64,000 nucleotides of DNA from Neobacillus sp. CF12 (GTDB lineage: Bacteria > Bacillota > Bacilli > Bacillales > Cytobacillaceae). The translations under genes were made by a program, and so were the position numbers. This document shows, in pieces, positions 58,168 through 64,000 of this stretch (positions are counted from its first letter, which is position 1; the number at the start of each line of letters is the position of its first letter). The stretch spans positions 3,227,501 to 3,291,500 of the forward strand of contig NZ_JAUCEU010000007.1 in assembly GCF_030348765.1 (NCBI RefSeq), written 5' to 3'. The notes under the pieces are model-generated. The model was not told the DNA's origin. It ran no database searches and was given only the letters and a program-made list of their open reading frames with translations.

Positions 58168-58228
58168 GGTAATAAACTAATCAAACGTTTGATTAGTTTA
58201 TTACCCGATTTAATCAAACGTTTGATTA
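58168..58228. repeat. paired palindromes around TAATCAAACGTTTGATTA, locus 2
   Basis: A perfect 38-bp palindrome (58168-58205) and a perfect 18-bp one (58211-58228), between converging genes and 5 bp past the NRDE gene stop. Same core as at 2079-2142. May end transcription from both sides or bind a repressor. Confidence 0.7.
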
Positions 58229-58233
58229 GTGTT

Positions 58234-58992
58234 TTATTTCATCTCAATTGTGTATTTTTGTGTATTTATCTCGTTAAAAGTGAAAACTCGTTCCACATAG
58301 TGAATTTCTTGTTCATTCATAAGTAAAACAGTCGAACTCCTTGTTCCATAGTTGTCACTCTTGATAAACATTGGTGAAAGCAATCTTTCCAAATCTAAAG
58401 AAACACCCGTTTGAGGTAGTTCTTCATCAGGAGCCTGATCTGCTTTTTGAAGAAGTGTTAAAAGAGGTTCTACTAAATCCTCCTGATTACTATCCAAAAT
58501 GGCAGCTAATCCTTCCTTGCCAGTTTGTACTTTCGGCCATGTTGTATTTAGTAAATGATTGCTGACACCATAGATGCCCGGAGTTACTGTTATTAATTCT
58601 TTTTTAACATTGGAATAATAGTATAGTTCATCACTATCGCCCGCTAGCAAGTTGTATCCAGGATAGGTGTCATTATTTCTTACTAGACTCTGCATATACT
58701 CTTTTATATCGCCTTTGTATTGCAAGGCGTTTGCCACAAGTTCCCCTCTTGATCGTTTCCCTTGTGTAACTTCTTTTGGATCCCGATAATTGGTCAAAGC
58801 AGCAAATCGTCCTGTTTTGGTAACACCCATCCATGTCCCCAATTTTTCCAAATCTCGTCCCGCGAGAATTTCAGGATCATCTTCCCAATAATGAACAGGT
58901 GCAGTCGGTCTTTGATAAAACTCATCTCGATTTGCTGCAACCATTAACTTGTATTTTGGATGTACCTTATAAGCAAATAAGATTAAACACAT
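58234..58992 (-). CDS. NRDE-family protein (TANGO2-like)
   Basis: 252-aa protein of the NRDE/TANGO2 family. MCLILFAY with Cys2 at the start and VAANRDEFYQRPT give the family name motif; GTWMGVTKTGRFAALTNYRDP is also conserved. An Ntn-hydrolase-like fold is proposed, and eukaryotic TANGO2 may handle heme or lipids; bacterial function unknown. The ATG at 58992 is chosen because Cys2 must follow the first Met; the frame is open to 59004. Confidence 0.85.
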   Translation of the reverse strand: MCLILFAYKVHPKYKLMVAANRDEFYQRPTAPVHYWEDDPEILAGRDLEKLGTWMGVTKTGRFAALTNYRDPKEVTQGKRSRGELVANALQYKGDIKEYMQSLVRNNDTYPGYNLLAGDSDELYYYSNVKKELITVTPGIYGVSNHLLNTTWPKVQTGKEGLAAILDSNQEDLVEPLLTLLQKADQAPDEELPQTGVSLDLERLLSPMFIKSDNYGTRSSTVLLMNEQEIHYVERVFTFNEINTQKYTIEMK

Positions 58993-59108
58993 TAATAACC
59001 ACAATCCTTTAAATTACAGTTTCTTCTAGTTTATCTTATTCCCGTTGTAGAATGAAGCTTTGGCAATTGTTAAGAACAGTATGCTACTATTTTTAATGAG
59101 GTGAGATT

Positions 59109-60071
59109 ATGGCCAATATTAAGGATATAGCAAAGATGGCTGGAGTTTCGGTAACAACAGTCTCTCGTGTATTAAATAATCACCCCTATGTTAGTGAGGA
59201 AAAAAAGAATGCAGTTAAAAGAGCAATCGAAAAGAGTAATTACCAGCAAAATATTAATGCTGTTCATTTAAGTAAAGGTAAAACATTCCTTATAGGGGTT
59301 GTTGTCCCGTTTACAAATCATCCCTACTTTGCCTTATTAGTCGAAGGAATTGCTAATGAAGCTGTAAAAAATAATTATAATTTAGTTCTAATCCAAACTA
59401 ATTACGAGTTACAAAGAGAACTTGAAGCTTTAATGATGTTAAAACATAAGCAGATAGATGGATTAATAATTTGTTCAAGAAATTGCGAATGGGATCTGAT
59501 AGAAGAGTTTAACTCCTATGGCCCAATTATTTTATGTGAAGACACACGTGGTAAACAAATTTCATCCACCTATATTGACCATTACAAAGTCTTTTTTAAA
59601 GCTTTGGAGTATTTACACGCTAAAGGTCATCATAAAATTGGTTATTGTATTGGGAGAAATTCAGGTTCTAATAGTCAGCAAAGAGAGTTGGCTTACAAAG
59701 ATTTTCTAATGAAAAACAATAAACCATATGAACATAATTATATATTCTATGATTGCTATCATTTCGAAGACGGTGATCGGGTAGTTCAGTTGCTAAAAAA
59801 CATGAAGAATCCACCTTCCGCCTTATTGGTAACCAGTGACCAAGTTGCGGCTGGAATATTAATCTGCTGTAAGGAACAAAACATTGTCGTGCCTGAGAAC
59901 CTAGCCTTAATTGGTTTCGATAATCAACCAATTGCCAAAATAATGAACATTACTACACTTGAAATTCCATTAATTGAAGTGGGAAAAAAGCTGTTTCTTC
60001 AAGCCCTTGATAATTCAATAAATTCTCAGGATGAGGTCTCTGTTAGATTAATCGAACGGCTGACTGTTTAG
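59109..60071 (+). CDS. LacI-family regulator
   Basis: 320-aa sugar regulator. The N-terminal HTH is NIKDIAKMAGVSVTTVSRVLNNH; the hinge and periplasmic-binding-like ligand domain follow. GAGGTGAG lies before the ATG. The nearest LacI-type operator is TGAAACGCGTTTCA at 60390-60403, before the HAD gene; the Mgl operon at the window end may also be a target. Confidence 0.92.
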   Translation: MANIKDIAKMAGVSVTTVSRVLNNHPYVSEEKKNAVKRAIEKSNYQQNINAVHLSKGKTFLIGVVVPFTNHPYFALLVEGIANEAVKNNYNLVLIQTNYELQRELEALMMLKHKQIDGLIICSRNCEWDLIEEFNSYGPIILCEDTRGKQISSTYIDHYKVFFKALEYLHAKGHHKIGYCIGRNSGSNSQQRELAYKDFLMKNNKPYEHNYIFYDCYHFEDGDRVVQLLKNMKNPPSALLVTSDQVAAGILICCKEQNIVVPENLALIGFDNQPIAKIMNITTLEIPLIEVGKKLFLQALDNSINSQDEVSVRLIERLTV

Positions 60072-60130
60072 ATTTTCGATTAAAGGCTCTGTTATGTTTC
60101 AATGTTGAGTTTCGTGATGGGTTGCGAATT

Positions 60131-60320
60131 AATAGGCGGAGAATTTCCGGCTATTGTATTTAGAGGAAGCTAAACGAGCAGATATAAGCGGAGATATTCC
60201 GGTTAACTGCTCTAAAAAAGGCCTAAATCCAATGTTTTGGATAAGATAACCGGAGAAACTCCGCTTATTTTTAATGAAAAAGGAGTATTTTCCAAATTAG
60301 CCGGAATTTCTCCGCTTATT
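60131..60320. repeat. four-copy CGGAG/TCCGG palindromic array
   Basis: Copies at 60131-60155, 60183-60206, 60246-60268 and 60297-60320, each a 23-25 bp near-palindrome of the type AATAGGCGGAGAATTTCCGG. Between lacI and the HAD gene. Spacing is 52-63 bp. Similar to short intergenic REP-like sequences. Confidence 0.75.
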
Positions 60321-60383
60321 TTCAACACTGTGAAACCAGCTGCCTAGTTTAACACAACCAAATTAAAAAACCTCCATAAACTC

Positions 60384-60409
60384 TTGACCTGAAACGCGTT
60401 TCATACAAT
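60384..60409 (+). promoter_or_regulatory. HAD gene control region with LacI-type operator
   Basis: TGAAACGCGTTTCA (60390-60403), a perfect 14-bp LacI-type palindrome, lies between TTGACC (60384-60389) and TACAAT (60404-60409). The 14-bp gap is short for a promoter, so the exact hexamers are uncertain, but the operator is clear and is 320 bp from the lacI stop. Confidence 0.6.
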
Positions 60410-60430
60410 AAGCTGTGTATGTAAGAAAAT

Positions 60431-60480
60431 ACAGCGCCAAGTCGGCGTGATCAGGAAGCGGAGCGTAACGACTGCGCTGT
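60431..60480 (+). other. structured leader hairpin before the HAD gene
   Basis: ACAGCGC-CA-AGTCG (60431-60444) pairs with CGACT-GCGCTGT (60469-60480), a 12-bp stem with 2-nt bulge and 24-nt loop. It lies 7-25 bp before the ribosome binding site and downstream of the LacI operator, so it is in the 5' UTR. No known riboswitch is recognised. Confidence 0.5.
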
Positions 60481-60504
60481 GTTTATAAGGTGGAGGTTAA
60501 AAAT

Positions 60505-61278
60505 ATGGAAAAACCAATCGTATTTTTTGATATCGATGGCACCCTGTTAAATGAGGAAAAGAATATTCCAGAATCTACGAAAACTGCTGTTCATTCCCTT
60601 CAAGCTAAAGGAATTCATACTGTTATTGCCACTGGTCGTGTACCAAGTATGTTTTATTGGATCCGCAAGGAATTAAATATTGAATCCTATGTTTGTATGA
60701 ATGGACAATATGTAGTATTTGAAGGACGTGAAATTTACTCGAATCCTATGGATCGCAATTTGCTGCAAAGGATTTCTACTATGACAACTAATAATGGTCA
60801 TGCTCTAGCTTATTGCAGTGTTGATGAAATAAAGGTAAGTGAAAGAAAGCATCCGTTTATAGAGGCTAGTTTTGATTCATTAATGATGGCTTATCCAGAA
60901 GTAGATCAGGAGTTTTTTAAACAAAACGATATTTATCAAGGACATCTATACTGTGACCTTAAGTACGAACAATTATATTTGAACAGCTTTCCTGATTTCA
61001 ACTTTGTAAAATGGCATGACTATGCTTACGATATACTTCCGAAAGGAGCGTCCAAGGCAGTTGGAATAAAGAAACTTCTTGGAGCACTAGTTATAAAGAA
61101 TTCGAATTGCTTTGCATTCGGAGACGGATTAAATGACCTTGAAATGCTTGCTGCTGTTGGAACTGGAATTGCTATGGGAAATGCAGTTCCAGAAGCAAAG
61201 GCAGCAGCAGACATTATTACAACTTCATCTTCTGAAAATGGAATTTTCAATGGTCTTAAGCAGGTTGGACTTTTGTAA
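60505..61278 (+). CDS. Cof-type HAD phosphatase
   Basis: 257-aa haloacid dehalogenase-superfamily phosphatase. Motif I FFDIDGTLLNEE (catalytic Asp), motif II VIATGR, motif III Lys in PKGASKAVG, motif IV FGDGLNDLEML. It removes phosphate from sugar phosphates or flavins. AAGGTGGAGG lies before ATG 60505; the GTG at 60490 is probably part of the ribosome binding site. Under a LacI-type operator. Confidence 0.9.
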   Translation: MEKPIVFFDIDGTLLNEEKNIPESTKTAVHSLQAKGIHTVIATGRVPSMFYWIRKELNIESYVCMNGQYVVFEGREIYSNPMDRNLLQRISTMTTNNGHALAYCSVDEIKVSERKHPFIEASFDSLMMAYPEVDQEFFKQNDIYQGHLYCDLKYEQLYLNSFPDFNFVKWHDYAYDILPKGASKAVGIKKLLGALVIKNSNCFAFGDGLNDLEMLAAVGTGIAMGNAVPEAKAAADIITTSSSENGIFNGLKQVGLL

Positions 61279-61283
61279 AATGG

Positions 61284-61491
61284 ATGAAGGACAAATCTCA
61301 TTCAGATTTCATAAGTACTGTCCTTCATAACGTCGATGAAGGACAAATCTCATCCGGATTTCATAGAAATTGTCCTTCATCACCTGGATGAAGGACAAAT
61401 CTCAATTAGATTTCATAGGAACTGTCCTTCATAACGTCGATGAAGAACAAATCCTATCCAGATTTCATGAAAATTGTCCTTCATTACGTAG
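61284..61491 (+). repeat. 52-bp tandem repeat, four copies
   Basis: Unit starts at 61284, 61336, 61388 and 61440, exactly 52 bp each. Each unit begins ATGAAGGACAAATC and ends ..TTGTCCTTCAT with a short linker, so it is itself an inverted repeat. Units differ by about 10 to 20%. It lies directly past the HAD stop, before the converging Mgl operon, and can form four hairpins in RNA. Confidence 0.9.
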
Positions 61492-61507
61492 GAATGCCTC
61501 TTTACCT

Positions 61508-62530
61508 TTATTTTTTCTTCGCATGTTTCCGCATATCGAAGGCAACTGCCACAATAATAATCGCGCCTTTTACAATGAATTGGATGTATGGACTTACACC
61601 TAGGAAAGCTAAACCATAGTTGATTACCTGAAAAATTAGAACCCCTGTAATAACTCCCGGTACCGTTCCAATTCCTCCTGATAGTGATACTCCACCGACA
61701 ACACAGGCCGCAATTGCATCTAACTCGTACATATTACCAGTATTGTTGGTTGCACTACCCACACGACCCGCTTCTAACGTACCTGAGAAACCATATAAAA
61801 GACCAGCAATCATATAAATGATGATAATATTTTTAGCAACGTTAACACCAGAAACCTTTGCTGCTTCGGCATTTCCGCCGATTGCGTACATATTTTTACC
61901 AAGTTGTGTTTTATTCCAAACCACCCAAATAATGATTGAAAAAGCAATGGCATATAAAATTAAGTATGGGAATTCATACTGCCCTAGTTTTATTCCCTTT
62001 TGAGCAAAGGTAGTAAAGCTCTCACTTAATCCACCAATAGGCTGCGCACCGTAAGGCGGACGGTCAAAGTAAATAGAAGTGATTCCATATACTCCAATCA
62101 TCATACCTAAGGTTGCAATAAACGGCGGTACATGAAACTTAGAAACAATAAATCCATTTAATGATCCAAATAAACCCGTTACCAGCATGGCAATAATAAT
62201 CGGAACAAATAAAGGTAATTCCGGTAAGTTAGGATACATTTTATAAGCATAATCACCTGCTTGAAGCAAAGAAGCGGAGACTACTGCTGCAAGTCCGACC
62301 ATCCGCCCTGCAGATAAGTCTGTCCCTCCCAATATCAGGATACCGGCAATCCCAAGTGCGATAATAATCCTGGACGATGACTGACTTAGGATATTAATCA
62401 AGTTGGTCATGGATAAAAAGTCAGGAGACGCAATCACAATCCCAATAACTAGTAGAATTAAAAATACATAAATAACATTATCAAACAGCCATTTTACAAC
62501 ATTCGACTTTTTTGTAGCCTGAGTATTCAT
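61508..62530 (-). CDS. galactoside/ribose-type ABC permease (MglC-like)
   Basis: 340-aa sugar ABC permease with about ten helices (GIVIASPDFLSMTNLINILSQSS; GGTDLSAGRMVGLAA; KNMYAIGGNAEAAKVSGVNVAKN; YELDAIAACVVGGVSLSGGIGTVPG). The DRPPYGAQPIGGL loop and overall form match MglC. It lies 13 bp after the MglA-type ATPase. Confidence 0.9.
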   Translation of the reverse strand: MNTQATKKSNVVKWLFDNVIYVFLILLVIGIVIASPDFLSMTNLINILSQSSSRIIIALGIAGILILGGTDLSAGRMVGLAAVVSASLLQAGDYAYKMYPNLPELPLFVPIIIAMLVTGLFGSLNGFIVSKFHVPPFIATLGMMIGVYGITSIYFDRPPYGAQPIGGLSESFTTFAQKGIKLGQYEFPYLILYAIAFSIIIWVVWNKTQLGKNMYAIGGNAEAAKVSGVNVAKNIIIIYMIAGLLYGFSGTLEAGRVGSATNNTGNMYELDAIAACVVGGVSLSGGIGTVPGVITGVLIFQVINYGLAFLGVSPYIQFIVKGAIIIVAVAFDMRKHAKKK

Positions 62531-62543
62531 TTTGCTTCTCCTC

Positions 62544-64000
62544 CTAATACAACGCAGCCAGTCGCATAATTTCTTCTTGCGTGGTTGTTTTTGTTTCTAC
62601 GATTCCGGCTGCTCTTCCATTACTCATTACTAAGATTCTATCTGTTACCCCTAAAAGTTCAGGCATTTCTGAAGAAATCATAATAATTCCTTTTCCTTGG
62701 GCAGCTAATTCGTTAATAAGTTGATAAATTTCAAATTTTGCTCCGACATCAATTCCCCTTGTTGGCTCATCCAGCAATAATATATCCGGTTTCGTGAGCA
62801 GCCAGCGGCCAATAATAACCTTCTGCTGATTACCACCCGATAAACTTCCAATTGGTGTTTTTTGCGAAGGCGTTTTGACCTTCATTGAATCTATCACCCA
62901 TTTTGTATCATCATGAACTTTGCTTTCTGATAGAAACAATCCTTTTCGGTACTGCGGCAGGTTAGCAATAATTGAGTTAAAGCTAATGCTGAGTTGGGGA
63001 TAAATGCCCGTTGTTCTTCTTTCTTCGGTCACTAACGCAAAACCATTTTTAATCGCATGCTGTGGTGAATGATTATTGACCACTTTTCCATTTAGTTCAA
63101 TGCTTCCTGATTTGAGCCCTCTAATACCGAATAGAGCTTCCATTACTTCAGTCCGTTTGGATCCGACCAAACCGGCAACCCCCAATATTTCCCCTTTTCT
63201 TAACTCAAAGTTGATATTGGTAAAAGAACCTTCTGTTTCGGCAGTTAAATCCTTTACCTTAAGGGTTACCTCTCCAGGTTGATTGACTTTTTGCGGGAAC
63301 CGCTGTGATAAATCACGGCCAACCATTAGCTTAATGATTTCGTCCGTGGTTAACTCTTTCGCGCTTTTCGTCGCAATATACTGGCCGTCACGCATAATCG
63401 TCACTTCGTCAGAGATTTTTAAGATTTCTTCCATCTTGTGTGAAATATAGATGATCGCTACGTTTTCCTTTTGAAGCTTCTTTATGATGGTAAATAAATG
63501 ATTAACTTCTTTTTCTGTAAGGGAGGAAGTTGGCTCATCCATTACAATCAGTTTTGAATGATAAGAAACAGCTTTTGCAATTTCCACCATCTGCATTTCT
63601 GAGACAGATAGGGTGCTTACCTTGCTGCGTGGGTCAATATTGATATCCAAACTCTTAAAAATTGCCGAGGTTTCCTCATACATCTTCTTTTCATCAATAA
63701 AGATGCCCCTTTTCGGATATCTTCCCAGCCAAATATTATCCATTACATTTTGCTGTCGGACTTGGTTCAGTTCCTGGTGGACCATTGAAACTCCGTTTTC
63801 AAGCGCTTGCTTCGAATTCGCGAACGAAACCTCTTTCCCATCCAACAGGATTTTCCCTTCATCCATTGAATAAATTCCGAATAAGCACTTCATTAAGGTT
63901 GATTTTCCAGCACCATTCTCACCCATTAAGGCATGTACGGACCCTGCCTTCACTTTTAGGGAAACGCTATTAAGAGCGATTACACCAGGAAATCTTTTTG
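62544..64000 (-). CDS. galactoside/ribose-type ABC ATPase (MglA-like), 5' end cut by window
   Basis: At least 485 aa of a double-ABC ATPase; the frame stays open to the window edge with [34 protein letters not shown] at the visible start, so about 15-20 residues are missing. Second signature LSGGNQQKV, Walker [14 protein letters not shown]. With MglC it forms a galactose/methylgalactoside or similar importer. The binding protein should lie outside the window. Confidence 0.9.
   Translation of the reverse strand, partial: KRFPGVIALNSVSLKVKAGSVHALMGENGAGKSTLMKCLFGIYSMDEGKILLDGKEVSFANSKQALENGVSMVHQELNQVRQQNVMDNIWLGRYPKRGIFIDEKKMYEETSAIFKSLDINIDPRSKVSTLSVSEMQMVEIAKAVSYHSKLIVMDEPTSSLTEKEVNHLFTIIKKLQKENVAIIYISHKMEEILKISDEVTIMRDGQYIATKSAKELTTDEIIKLMVGRDLSQRFPQKVNQPGEVTLKVKDLTAETEGSFTNINFELRKGEILGVAGLVGSKRTEVMEALFGIRGLKSGSIELNGKVVNNHSPQHAIKNGFALVTEERRTTGIYPQLSISFNSIIANLPQYRKGLFLSESKVHDDTKWVIDSMKVKTPSQKTPIGSLSGGNQQKVIIGRWLLTKPDILLLDEPTRGIDVGAKFEIYQLINELAAQGKGIIMISSEMPELLGVTDRILVMSNGRAAGIVETKTTTQEEIMRLAALY

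Noticed and set aside
61284-61491. CRISPR array
   Set aside because: Units are contiguous 52-bp tandem repeats with no unique spacers and no cas genes.
61370-61603. 77-codon ORF in the tandem repeat region
   Set aside because: Made from the repeat units and the antisense of the MglC-like gene; no start signal.

Overview
The window comes from a low-GC Gram-positive chromosome of the family Bacillaceae. Evidence: a 16S rRNA gene with a Bacillus-type leader and boxA, AGGAGG-like Shine-Dalgarno sites, many TTG/GTG starts, and genes close to Bacillus paiA/paiB, glnQHMP, catE-like VOC protein, tatA/tatC with a Pho-type phosphatase, abfA, brnQ and mtnK/mtnA. Several interspersed repeat families seem typical of Neobacillus/Mesobacillus-like genomes; the genus cannot be fixed from the sequence alone. 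No plasmid, phage or CRISPR signals were seen.

Layout. 1-2.1 kb: 16S rRNA on the minus strand, the start of the 16S-23S spacer, and the rrn promoter region. 2.2-10.3 kb: SWIM/SNF2 helicase, EamA exporter, a GntR-ABC operon with its own operator, and a two-domain VOC protein. 10.4-13.4 kb: a phosphate-starvation module (Pho box, Tat-exported PhoX, a CxxH/CxxC mini-protein, TatA, attenuator, TatC). 13.4-22.3 kb: metallo-hydrolase, GH51 arabinofuranosidase with candidate AraR sites, a transporter/carbamoylase/amidohydrolase operon with a candidate CodY box, a phosphoglycerate-mutase-like phosphatase and a TraB protein. 22.4-28.6 kb: AraC-GyrI regulator, then a MarR-controlled set (MarR, PaiA, PaiB, PhzF, YczE-like protein, and a frameshifted ElaA-type acetyltransferase carrying the same operator), then the remnant of a cupin regulator. 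29-36.4 kb: glutamate racemase, a LysR/MFS/nitronate monooxygenase divergon, a P-loop protein, a second MFS protein and a metallo-hydrolase. 36.4-45.5 kb: class II aldolase, glutamine-type ABC operon, and an ABC importer/MtnK/MtnA operon. 45.6-50.4 kb: frameshifted Gfo/Idh dehydrogenase, membrane-anchored PstS-like protein, acetyltransferase and YCII protein. 50.5-51.9 kb: a TnpB-only IS605-type element. 52-59 kb: BrnQ, M20 peptidase, second carbamoylase, aldo/keto reductase, two mini-proteins and an NRDE protein. 59-64 kb: LacI regulator, HAD phosphatase and the start of an Mgl-type sugar ABC operon cut by the window edge.

Themes. (1) Kinase, isomerase and class II aldolase within 9 kb are the three enzyme classes of the 5-deoxyribose / 5'-methylthioadenosine DHAP shunt, here next to an importer with no binding-protein gene. 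(2) Four M20-clan peptidase/carbamoylase genes and an unassigned permease suggest use of N-blocked amino acids. (3) The phosphatase and its likely Tat exporter lie together behind a Pho box. (4) At least five intergenic repeat families occur, including a 52-bp tandem array, a four-copy CGGAG/TCCGG array and paired palindromes shared between two distant gene ends. Two genes carry apparent one-base deletions that may be real decay or assembly errors.
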